Source of the DNA: Diphasiastrum complanatum
Taxonomy: Eukaryota; Streptophyta; Lycopodiopsida; Lycopodiales; Lycopodiaceae
Direction of reading: 5' to 3'
Assembly: GCA_029204225.1 (NCBI GenBank)
Contig: CM055108.1
Coordinates: 48,988,996 to 49,052,995, forward strand
DNA: 64,000 nt
Of this stretch, positions 55,226-64,000 are shown piece by piece. A program made the translations under genes and the position numbers. The stretch's first letter is position 1, and each line of letters begins with the position of its first letter. Under the pieces are notes generated by a model that was not told the origin of the DNA, searched no databases, and was given only the letters and a program-made list of their open reading frames with translations.

Positions 55226-57862
55226 GTGAAAAAGAAAGAGGGGTCTATGCGTCTTTCCGTAGATTACAGAGCCCTCAATAAAGTCACAATTAAGAATAAA
55301 TACCCTATGCCTCGGGCAGACGAGTTGTCTGATCAACTCAACGGGGATAAGTTTTTCAGTAAAATAGACCTCAGATCGGGATATCATCAAGTCCGTATAA
55401 AATCGGAAGATGTCTCGAAAACAGCTTTTAGGACTCGTCACGGTCATTATGAGTTTAAGGTGATGCCATTTGGGCTCACAAATGCTCCAGCTACCTTTAT
55501 TACCTTGATGAACAGTGTCCTCAGACCATACTTGGGTAAGTTTGTAGTCGTATTTTTAGATGACATCCTCGTCTACAGCAAAACGAGGAAGGAGCATCTA
55601 AAACACCTCAGAAAGGTGTTTCGACTGCTCAGAAAGCATAAGCTCTATGCTAAACAATCCAAGTGTGAATTCTTCGTTGAAGAAGTAGCATATTTGGGTC
55701 ACATTATCTCTTCAGATGGGATTTAGATGGACCCAAATAAGGTTAAAGCCATACTCAGTTGGCTGAGACCTCAGAATATTTTGGAACTTCAAATCTTTCT
55801 TGGTCTGGCGGGATATTACAGACGATTTGACAAGGAATATGCTCAGATAGCAGTCCCTATGACAAATCTCCTTAAGGGGAAGGGAAAGGAGTTCTTTTGG
55901 GAGTCCGCACAGCAGGAGAGCTTTGATGCTCTCAAAACAGCCTTAGCTACAGCACCAATTTTAAAAGTCGTCGACCCCAATCAGCCATTTGTGGTCGAAA
56001 CAGATGCTAGCGACTTTGCAGTAGGTGTTGTGCTAACTCAGGGTGGACGACCAGTTGCGTTCGAGAGTAAAAAACTCGAGCCAGCTCAGACTTGGTACAG
56101 TGCCTATGAAAAGGAACTCTTTTCTATAGTCCATGCCCTTAAGACTTGGAGGCATTATTTGTATGGTGCCAACTTTGAGGTCCTGACAGACCATGAGAGT
56201 CTCAGATACCTTTGCAATCAACCTGAGCTTAGAGGTCGGAAAGCTCGTTGGGCAGAGTTGATGCAAGAGTTTGACATGTCTATCAGATATAGGCGTGGAA
56301 AATTCAATACAGTAGCAGATGCCCTTAGCAGAATGCCTATGATAAACGAACTGAGTTTTACTCAGATTCGTAATGAGTTACTCGAGTCCTTGAGAGGGAA
56401 ATGCCAGCATGATGCATTCTTCTCTACTATCTGGAACTCAGTCCAGAGTAGACAGTTACAGACTCCGGAACCAGTTCCCGGGGCTGGTGCCAGTTCATCC
56501 AAGAATACGGCAGCTTCTGTTGAGGATGATGATGAGTCCGAGTATACGTCGTCAGATGATGTTGAGGATTCTGAGCCTGTATTACCCAAGCAAACCCCAG
56601 TGGTTGAGGGTCAGTTGACTCAAGGATTCAAATGGAAACAATATTCCATTCAGGATGAGTACTTGCTCTATAGAGATAGAGTATGTGTCCCCAATTCAGA
56701 GGATTATAGGCAGCAGGTCCTATATGAATGTCATGACAATCCTAGCGCGGGACACCCAGTCATACAGAAGACCTGTGAGCTTCTCCGTAGGCAATTTTTC
56801 TGGCCCAGTATGAAAAAGGATGTCCACCAGTATGTAACCAGTTGCTAGAAATGTCAAGTAAATAAAGCAGAGCGTTTAAAGGCAGGAGGGTTGTTGCATC
56901 CCTTAGAAATACCAGTTGGTAAACGGGAGAGTATCTCCATGGATTTTATAGTAGGCCTGCCTAAAACCCAAAAGGGTAATGACCCTATATGGGTCACAGT
57001 TGACCGTCTGACCAAAATGGCTCATTTTATTCCGACCAAAACAACCGTTAGAGCTCCAGAGTTAGCGAGGTTGTTTGTAGACGGGCTATTTAAATTGTAC
57101 GGTCTACCTTCCGGCATAGTCAGCGACCGGGACAGTAAGTTTACTGGAAATTTTTGGAGGGCAGTATTCCATCATCTCCATACTAAACTTAATATGAGTA
57201 CCACCGACCATCCACAGACAGACGGTCAAACAGAAAGGGTAAATCAAGTGCTGGAGGATATGCTTCGTGCATACGTCAGCAAGAAGCAGACTAATTGGGA
57301 GGAGTATCTCTCGATATTAGAGTTTGCTTACAACAGTACCAAACATTCAGCTACGGGATACAGCCCATTTATGCTAATGTACGGTTTTCAGCCACGCTCA
57401 CCCACAGCTGTAGGGTTTAAACAAGAAAAAGTTAAAGCAGCCAGAAACTTTTTAGAGGACCTAAACCAGATGATAGAACATGCTAAGCGTAGCATTAGAT
57501 AGTCCCAGGATCGAGCCAGGCATTATGCAGATCCACACAGACGGGATGTGCAGTTCTCCACTGGTGAGAAAGTCTACTTGAGAGTCCCAGTTGACTCTAA
57601 AACCCTTAAATCAGGAGTGTGTGCTAAGTTGTCGCCAAGGTATTGTGGTCCCTTTACCATCAGTAGGAGACTAGGCAAGGTCACCTATGAACTAGAACTC
57701 CCACACAGCAGTAAGGTTTTTCCAGTCTTTCATGTAAGTCAGTTACGAAAAGCCTTACTCTATACCGAGAATATCTGGTTAAGTGGAATGATCAGCCTGT
57801 TGAGAATGCCACTTGGGAAAGAGGCAGCGTCCTTCGCAAGATTTTTCCAGACTTTGTCTTAG
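55226..57862 (+). pseudogene. Gypsy-3 RT, RNase H, integrase and broken chromodomain
   Basis: [36 protein letters not shown] and [15 protein letters not shown] are intact. RNase [21 protein letters not shown]. Integrase [18 protein letters not shown] (zinc finger, its CxxC cut by TAG at 56846), [14 protein letters not shown] and [15 protein letters not shown]. Further stops at 55724 and 57500. After [11 protein letters not shown] about 110 bp present in Gypsy-2 are deleted, so the chromodomain is out of frame (ends RFFQTLS at 57862). Confidence 0.9.
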
Positions 57863-57893
57863 AGGACCAAGACGGTTCTTAAGGGGGAGGGAG

Positions 57894-58251
57894 TGTTACG
57901 AGCTCGTAACCAGTGCCGAACCCTAGAGAACACAGATAGGTCAGATACCACAGTCAGGGTCGTGTCCAGTGTACATGACCAACATGGCAAGACAGTGTGA
58001 GTAGTGTGCCCCAGCACGGTCCATAGCCATGGCGGGCCTAACACAGCCTAGGGACCTTGTCAGCAGGATAGGGCTCCCAGTTGGGTCCCGACGTGTAGTC
58101 GGCCACGTCAGTGCCACGTGGCCGACACTTGGCAGTAGCATGCTACCAGTCCTCACACTGGGCTAGGAGGGGCTTACTCTATATCAGGGAGTAGGCAAGG
58201 TTGGGTGGATCAGTTAGTGTTTGCCCTACTGTGCTGTTAGGATCTATTACA
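57894..58251 (+). repeat. Gypsy-3 3' LTR
   Basis: 358 bp partner of 52086-52443; palindrome at 57895-57910. It is followed by GTAGG and LINE J sequence. Confidence 0.93.
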
Positions 58252-58256
58252 GTAGG

Positions 58257-59000
58257 ATCATGAATATGGTTAGTAGTACACACTCTCTCCATATGTACCA
58301 AGGCAGCATGCCCCTTACGCACGCGATATAGAGCAGTAGAGCGAAAAGTGAGTAAGGGTCCGGTGAATAATACACCTATATAGGTGTATGATGTAACAAT
58401 CTCCAGCTGCTGTGAATCATAATAAAAAGCGTCATCTCTCATATGCTGCCGATTTGTGCTAAACACCATAACTTTGGTCTTAGCAATATTCACCGTCAAG
58501 CCCCACACTAAGATGTCGTTGTAATCGAGAGGCTAGAGGATATCAATGCCACATCATCCGCATACAGTAGGAGAGGAATAATTACATCAGCAAGAGGACA
58601 TCCATCACCCCCCTCCTCCTTGATGATCCGCTCTAGATCATCAATGTACAATGCAAAAAGAGTGGGAGAGAGTGGACATCCTTGCTTGACTCGAACTGTG
58701 CTCTAGATAGAAGGCGACCAGCTGCTGCCATCTCTGAAACGTGCTAAAACCCTCTCATATAAGGCGCTGATAGCCATAATGATATCCTGTGAGAAGCCAA
58801 GTGAAGATAAGCGCTGAAGTAGCAGGTGCCGTGGAACTGAGTCAAAGGCCTTGTGGAAATCCACAAAGCAGCAGTATACTCTCTGTCTCCGATGTCGAGC
58901 CTCCTCTATGATGCAGCGTAGGACAAATGCATGATCAATGGTAGAGTATCCGGGTTTAAAGCCAGCCTGTCCAAGAGCAAATAACTCATTTGATTCCGCC
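58257..59000 (-). pseudogene. LINE J RT core, broken
   Basis: Minus strand LTVNIAKTKVMVFSTNRQHM, FYYDSQQLEIVTSYTYIGVL (58508-58260). Upstream, out of frame, are the YADD region (ILLPLLLYADDVALI near 58560) and the KAFDSV region near 58840. A deletion of about 60 bp near 58508-58540 and a stop in GVKQGC (near 58700) break it. Confidence 0.8.
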
Positions 59001-60658
59001 TAGGATCCAACCATAGACTGCAGAACTGAGCCATAAAGCTTCGCCATCGTGTGACTGATCATGAGAGTGCGATAGTTATCCACGTTCATTGCATCACCAG
59101 CCTTGAGAATGGGATGGAGAAGGTTCGTGCAGCAGTTGGTGGGGAAGCCCGAGGTAACAGCCAAGTTAAAAGTGTGGGCAATGTAAGGAGAGAGAAGTTG
59201 GGAGACAGGTAGGAGGAGGTCTGTGTTAAGAGAGTCGACGTCCTTCGCTTTATGGGATTGGGCTTTACTAATCGTGAATTCAATTTGGTCAGAGGTAAAA
59301 AGAGAGAATGTAGCAGGTCGAGTGATAGGGATAGGCGAAGCATCTGTAGTGTATAAGCAAGTAGCATACTTCACCCAAGAGTCAATATCAATAGGTGAAA
59401 GTAAGGAAGATTTCTTAGAAAAGATTTTCCAGAAATGAGACGAGGAGGAAGAGAAAAGGGAGTCTATAAGTTTCTGACCATCTCTTGTTAAAGAGTCTCT
59501 TTTCTTTTTATTAACTACATGACGATATAGCTTTTGAACGTGTACTAAACGATTAGGAGAGTGATGCATGGCGTATACCACTTGCTTATGTAAGGCGTGG
59601 TAATCATGGTCATACCATCGGTTATAGGTCTTTCGATGAGTGGGATATGTCTTAGGGGGAAAGGCCTGGGTGGCGGCTTGTATAAGGAAGAGCAACAAGA
59701 AGCTAGCCTGTAGCTCAATAGGAGAGGAGAAGGGAAAATCTTGCAAAAGAGAGTTGAGCGCGACTATGTAGCATGGGATGAGATGTGTATGAAAAGAAAA
59801 GTGAGGTGTAGTGGTCTTGGGTCGAATGATTGGAAGGGGAGAGGTCTGGGCAACAGAGAGTAAGAGCAGTGAGTGATCAGCAAGGGTAGGAGAGAGTATA
59901 GTAAAGCTCTGAATAAGAGGAATCAAGGCTGGTGAGCCAATGAAGTAATCCACCACACTATGTCCGCCACTATGTAGATGACAAGTGAATGCTGCTGAAT
60001 CTGGCCACTGTGATAAACCGTTCAGAATGACCAAGGAATGTGCATCGGAAATCCTGAGTAGCTGCTCACCAAATGTAGTAGAAGGGGTAGCCTCATCATG
60101 TGATGCCCGCACAAGACCTGTATCCAAAGCATGAAGCTGGAGATAATCCGTCATCGCCTGAAATTCCGTCTGTCAGGTGGCCATGCATGCGTTAAAGTCA
60201 CCTGCCAAAAGTACATATCCCTGGGGAGAAAAGATAGAAATATCCTCTGATAAAACCTAAAAAGGGTCCCCACCATAGTCTGCAAATGTCGAACTCTGAG
60301 GAGCAATATAACATACTACCAGGAAGATATCTCTAGCCAAGCTTAGGGAATGCCCAACTAATTGTAACCATATAAAACGAGCGTACGGATCTTTCTTAAC
60401 CAGCTTAACAGTATGACTATACTAGTGTCTGTATAAGCATGCCACCCCACCTGAGCCTCTGGAGGTCGTCCCTCGTAGGAATGGTCTAAAAACTGAGTGC
60501 CAAGAGAAATCTGTCATCATAGGAAGAGGACAAAATTGAGATTCATGAGTCTCTACTAGCAGTAAAATATCTGTATGAGCAAGATAGGACTGCAAGTCAC
60601 CTGCAGTAGAGGAAGAGAGGAAGCCATTACAATTCCAAAAGCCAATACGACGCAACAT
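59000..60658 (-). pseudogene. LINE J endonuclease and linker
   Basis: 60658-60422 (FWNCNGFLSSSTAGDLQSYL, LLVETHESQFCPLP) gives the N-terminal endonuclease with the catalytic Glu. A stop near 60422 and a decayed AGDFNACM region near 60200 follow. 60154-59000 is 384 open codons with LVILNGLSQWPDSAAFTCHL, GGHSVVDYFIGSPALIPLIQ, TLADHSLLLLSVAQ (ADH in place of SDH) and the linker NRWYDHDYHALHKQVV. Confidence 0.83.
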
Positions 60659-60860
60659 AGGGGATCTCGGGCTGCTCCCATGCCCGGGAGCCCCAAGTCC
60701 CTATAGTGAGCGCTCATAGTATCGTGGTTTGCCGTCAATAAACACCACCCATTGCCCTTTTTCCTTAGCTTCTTGTATGATTTTTTTCCTTGCTTGCCAT
60801 TGCGTATGAGTTAAATCATCGTCCATAAAAATAAAAGTCCCTTTCAGCTTGGCTCGAAGT

Positions 60861-61511
60861 TCAAGGCAGCGTTACAATGTACAAGAGACCGGAATTTAAT
60901 AAATAAAACATTCTCATCATACTTGCCTCTCCAAGCAGTTTCAAATCCCTCAGTTGAGTGTGAGAGTTTATTGCAAAGTAAATCCTTGGCTTCCTCAAGA
61001 GGTTTTTTCCAACATTTAGGATGCCTCTCACTCTAATATTATGGGCTTTTTTGGCTCTTTTCTCTTGCTCCGAAAACATACTTTCTAATCTTGAGTCAAT
61101 TGAACTATTCGTAGGCAAATCTATTATACCACTATCTTTTTTAAACAGTGCTGCCCAAGATTTCGTCTCTTCTACTTGTTTCTCAAGGCTGGAAATCTTG
61201 TTAGAAGTTTTTGCAAGATCCGTAGTAGATGATGGTAATAGAGTTCGCAGCTGGCTGATCTCATCCCGCAATTTTTTAACCTCCAATTTGAGTGCTGCAT
61301 TTTCTCCTTGTACCTCTGAAAATAGTGCATACAACTGCCCAACATGATAATGAACATCTTCCGGTAGAATAGAGCGAGGGATAGTTGGAGGTGAGACCTT
61401 AGATAGCACAAATGGAGGAGGAGTAGAAGGATTAGGAGGGAGAGCAGAGGGAGGCATAGCTGGTTCCATATCCAAGCAGGGACAAGGCCAGGTATGACAA
61501 GGAAGGGCCAA
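60861..61511 (-). pseudogene. LINE J ORF1, 216 codons then frameshift
   Basis: A Pro-rich start (SALPPNPSTPPPFVLSKVSP), coiled coil (YALFSEVQGENAALKLEVKK, KLRDEISQLRTLL, NKISSLEKQVEETKSWAALF) and the start of the binding domain (KKAHNIRVRGILNVGKN). After this the frame shifts: LRKPRIYFAINSHTQ replaces the expected EEAKDLLCNKL. The rest of the domain follows in another frame to about 60715. Confidence 0.8.
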
Positions 61512-61560
61512 CCCGTCAGAGCCTTGGAGCTGCTCCTGATGGTTCTTCCTCTAATTCTGA

Positions 61561-62259
61561 GCAATTACTCCTTCACTTTCACCTGAGGCTCATCACTCAG
61601 CTGCAGCGACGCTTTTCTGACATCGCGTTCCACAGAAGAGGATCCGGGCTTCAAGACATGGATCCGCAATCCTGGATCGTAAGCAAATGCAAGTTTACTT
61701 CCGTGATTGCTCTTCTAAGCAATATCTGAGCGTTGGCTTTCAACTTAAGCACTAGTTCTGAGCACTGTGTTATCGCACTATTATGTGCCACACGATGGCT
61801 AAGCTCTATGGCTCTGTTATGCAGTCTATCATCAGCTCCCAGGCTGAGACAGAATTGTATGCTATGGGACAGGCAGGTTTTAGAGCAGGCTACTCCACGG
61901 CTGACCAGGTTTTCATCCTGAGATGTATCATAGAGGAGGCGAAATGGTACAAAGTTGATCATAATTGAATAAAGAGCTATAACAGAACTTATAATACAAA
62001 ATTCCTTAACAAATTATTTGGAGTAAAATACTACATTGACTAAATGATAGCCATCATGCCATATCATGAGAGGAACAGTTGAAAAAGAATGGGTGTCATA
62101 GGTCGTGGTGGCTGTGTGAGTCATAGGTCGTGTAGCTGCCTGTCTTATAGGTCTCAGTATTGTCTCTGGTCCCAGTGTCTCAAATGGATAGCCACCTCAT
62201 CCTCTGACCTTGCATCAGCAACAATCCACGTTTGAAGAAGTAATATACGGCTGTATTTT

Positions 62260-62261
<2 letters not shown>
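61561..62261. other. LINE J 5' flank with inverted RT scrap; otherwise no gene
   Basis: Contains the plus-strand RT fragment listed separately. 61600-61760 and 61960-62260 show nothing recognisable. The minus-strand 62260-62154 reads QTWIVADARSEDEVAIHLRH, a short open stretch next to (GA)n that might be another captured exon. I could not place it. Confidence 0.4.
61770..61955 (+). mobile_element. inverted LINE RT fragment
   Basis: Plus-strand MCHTMAKLYGSVMQSIISSQ and GQAGFRAGYSTADQVFILRC match the start of the RT region of copy I (HTMAKLYDSVMQ, AGYSTADQIFILRC). It is the only LINE piece on the plus strand. It ends abruptly after IIEEAK at 61943. Confidence 0.8.

Positions 62262-62309
<48 letters not shown>
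62262..62309. repeat. (GA)n tract
   Basis: A pure tract of 48 bp at the outer end of the LINE block, bordering unique intron sequence. Equivalent in position to 31310-31402 in the other giant intron. Confidence 0.9.
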
Positions 62310-62312
<3 letters not shown>

Positions 62313-62760
62313 AGCCAAATGTAAAGACAAATTTGAGAGCATGAATTATCAATAATAGATTGATGTAATCTGATAGCAATCTGCTAGATATAAGCATTTC
62401 AAGATTTTAGTGTCCTCACAATTTTGCATCTCTTCTTTTTTTTATATACCATGCCATTGTACTATATCCTTTTACAGATTTTTTTCGATCTCTACATCTT
62501 GAGATATAACAATTTATATTTTCCAATGTACCATCACATCTTTCTTTCAGCTTGAGAATAAAAAATGCAAACTTGCAAATGAGAGAAAGAGGCTCTACAC
62601 ATATTGGAAAGAAGAGGTTAATACCACATGCCTTTGTGAGTGAAATGCAAGTCTTATACTGCAGTTGCTAGCATCTCAACAAGGATCTCACTTGCATTAT
62701 CTACGAAACTTGAAAGTGAATTATCTTCCAGATAAAAAGAAGTAACATGAATCATCTCAC
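62310..62760. other. intron sequence upstream of the LINE block
   Basis: AT-rich unique-looking sequence between the (GA)n tract and exon B. No feature recognised. Confidence 0.6.
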
Positions 62761-62915
62761 CTCTGAATTTCTGCTGGCGGTTCTCCTAACAGGACCTTTG
62801 GCAGAATTGCCAAGAATCAGCAGGCATACACTATGAAGAAGTTCGCATGCAGTCACTTTTGTTCTTCTCTCACTGGATGTTGTTGCCAACTCCACAATCC
62901 TTGGCAATAATGGAT
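62761..62915 (-). CDS. PRKDC: DNA-PKcs-like exon B
   Basis: 155 nt, between GAGCAG and a GTGAGA donor. The split codon G|AT joins exon A as WLD-PLLPRIVEL. The block LPRIVELATTSSERRTKVTA followed by CELLHS is nearly the animal signature (human [20 protein letters not shown] then CELLHS), which makes this the most diagnostic exon. It ends in phase 0 with a basic stretch (GPVRRTASRNSE). A giant intron of 30,864 bp follows, and the next exon is at 31896. Confidence 0.9.
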
Positions 62916-63074
62916 CTGCTCATAAGTGACTAAAAAAGTTAACCCTTTCGAGTTGCTATGTCTCTAATACTATTGTGTAAAAACATGAAATTCATTTAGT
63001 ATTTCAACCATTGCTCTTATTAACAACTGATATAAGATCAAGTTTATAAGTGAGTACTTGTCTGTATTCCTTAC

Positions 63075-63264
63075 CAAGCCAAAGATTTAGCTTCTCATCT
63101 CGAAATGGAAGTGTAAACTTCACATGGTCCACAGTGTCCCAGGCTAATCCACCAGTGCCAGTGATTTGCAATAGGTCTACATCTGGTACTAAACAGTGGG
63201 CAAAGCTTCCAATGCGACCGAGCAACTTCTGGAATCGGATCTGTAGTAGCTCAAAACCCCCAGG
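63075..63264 (-). CDS. PRKDC: DNA-PKcs-like exon A
   Basis: 190 nt, entering in phase 0 after ATGCAG and leaving after one base at a good GTAAGG donor. It encodes about 63 residues including LLGRIGSF, LAWDTVDHVKFTLPFRDEKL and NLWL. Human DNA-PKcs has the matching arrangement of an 'AWD' motif followed by 'FAVPF' and a 'YLD' just before the next block. The acceptor was chosen because it is the only AG after the last upstream stop in frame. The polypyrimidine tract lies 20-35 nt upstream. This is the first exon I can assign, so earlier exons must lie beyond 64000 or be unrecognised in 63265-64000. Confidence 0.8.
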
Positions 63265-64000
63265 CTGCATAGAGCATTCATTTGGCCAAGCAAGAGAAGT
63301 TTATGTTCTCCTAAATGAAATCATATGATGAAACACTTTCTGAAAGGATAATACAAGGAGATATATACTGAATGTAAATATAAAATCAAACACCTAGGCT
63401 GTCAGTGAAATGTATACATCGCCCTCTTCTTCCTTGGGCATCATTTACAGACATGGAATACAGAACAAAGCTGGACTAAGAACCATGTGTGCTACTCTTT
63501 AGTTCACTATGATAGTAAACGTCCACAGTGAAAACAGTACACAGCAGTATCTAGAGACAACATTTATCTGCCCAGAAATGTAAAAGCATACTTCAATTCA
63601 AGACAGCAGCATTGCTAATATAAAGGATAATAGCACTATTGAGCACAAAATTGGAAATAGTAAAGCCAAAGAAGAATAACCACTACCAATACCAAGTAAC
63701 ATGTCCCTTCGCCCTGAGGTTCTATTTGATTCTCAGTCTTCTCCCACCGGTGGTCGCTATTGGGGTAGTATAACATTGGATACTTTTTCTTATCTACCAT
63801 CTTGCTCTTTATGTGCTAATAACAAATACTCCAGATAAAAATGAAACAACTCTTACAACATTGGCCTATCCCTCGTATATATTGGACAAATATTTCGATA
63901 CATTAAATTGGGCTCACCAACTCCTATAACATGGGCCCATCCCTCATAGATAGTGGACAAATATTCTGTATATATTGTTTTAGGCCTACCACGCTCAAAG
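63265..64000. other. intron or unassigned exons of the DNA-PKcs-like gene
   Basis: No coding block that I can match. A tandem duplication lies at 63850-63991. Confidence 0.5.
63850..63991. repeat. two-copy tandem duplication, 71 bp unit
   Basis: 63850-63920 and 63921-63991 share cores such as CCTATCCCTC/CCCATCCCTC, TTGGACAAATATT/GTGGACAAATATT and a final GGCTCACCA/GGCCTACCA. Identity is roughly three quarters, so the duplication is old. Confidence 0.7.

Larger units (their letters stand above)
52086..58251 (+). mobile_element. Gypsy-3: chromovirus, same family as Gypsy-2
   Basis: LTRs of 358 bp (52086-52443, 57894-58251) differ at about 8 sites (near 2.2 %). A perfect 5-bp TSD GTAGG flanks it at 52081-52085 and 58252-58256. 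Primer site TTGGTATCAGAGCC is at 52444. Polypurine tract AAGGGGGAGGGAG is at 57881-57893. Coding 53216 to about 57740 is a single frame with seven or more nonsense codons and no frameshift until a deletion near 57750. It sits inside LINE J, on the opposite strand to it and to the host gene. Confidence 0.93.
50691..61560 (-). mobile_element. LINE copy J, full-length layout, split by Gypsy-3
   Basis: The tail is (GA)n 50691-50728 then the hairpin 50740-50769. C-terminal coding lies at 51012-52080, Gypsy-3 at 52086-58251, and RT coding resumes at 58257-59000. Then come the linker and endonuclease (59000-60660) and ORF1 (60870-61511). The site rejoins exactly across GTAGG. The subfamily is that of copy H (about 97 % identical where both exist). 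Confidence 0.88.
620..63264 (-). other. PRKDC: DNA-PKcs-like kinase gene, partial (seven internal exons, two giant introns)
   Basis: Gene-level entry. In animals DNA-PKcs is the very large PI3K-like kinase that binds Ku at DNA double-strand breaks for non-homologous end joining. The exons listed below read in order along the minus strand with compatible phases (0-1, 1-0, 0-0, 0-1, 1-0, 0-1, 1-1). The joined product has no stop and matches the order of conserved blocks I recall from the human N-terminal HEAT arm, roughly residues 750-1050 of about 4100. The kinase domain is outside the window. Introns are about 159 bp, 30.9 kb, 86 bp, 30.0 kb, 320 bp and 165 bp. Family assignment is firm. Whether the plant gene is expressed cannot be told from this sequence. 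Confidence 0.88.

Noticed and set aside
62154-62260. Minus-strand QTWIVADARSEDEVAIHLRH as a captured exon
   Set aside because: Suggestive because it borders (GA)n as the dehydrogenase piece does, but I recognise no family and see no splice site, so it was not called.

Overview
This is a eukaryotic, land-plant nuclear window. Plant signs are TTTAGGG-type telomeric motifs, LTR retrotransposons primed by initiator tRNA-Met (TGGTATCAGAGC-type sites), chromodomain Gypsy elements and a Copia element. No bacterial, organellar, rRNA, tRNA or CRISPR feature was found. The host gene is a homologue of DNA-PKcs (PRKDC), which is missing from Arabidopsis and rice, so a non-flowering plant (fern-like) is the best guess. 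That assignment is tentative.

Host gene. Seven consecutive internal exons lie on the minus strand: 63264-63075, 62915-62761, 31896-31828, 31741-31582, 1584-1535, 1214-998 and 832-620, with a possible eighth at 77-1. Splice sites and phases join them into one open frame of about 351 residues. It aligns, from my memory of the human protein, with the N-terminal HEAT-repeat arm of DNA-PKcs. Two introns are about 30 kb each (31897-62760 and 1585-31581). The rest are 86 to about 540 bp.

Intron 1585-31581 holds a head-to-tail array of six minus-strand LINE copies (A-F). Each junction between copies carries a (GA)n tract, read as (CT)n on the LINE strand. Copy A (2140-11870) is split by a solo LTR (3311-3964) and by a Gypsy chromovirus with an internal deletion (Gypsy-1, 4270-9602). 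Copy C is split by Gypsy-2 (15748-22254). Copy F keeps a 775-codon open RT frame.

Intron 31897-62760 holds a young Copia element (32727-37768), about 3.3 kb without recognisable genes, then LINE copies G-J, again all on the minus strand. Copy J is split by Gypsy-3 (52086-58251, plus strand, same family as Gypsy-2). An exon-like piece of a short-chain dehydrogenase gene (50568-50689) sits between two (GA)n tracts, and an inverted LINE RT scrap lies at 61770-61955.

The most interesting signal is the LINE family. It ends in a (CT)n tail rather than poly(A), carries a short 3' hairpin whose stem changes in a compensatory way between subfamilies, and appears to insert repeatedly into its own (CT)n tails, building tandem arrays inside one DNA-repair gene. 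Telomere-like filler marks two LINE junctions.
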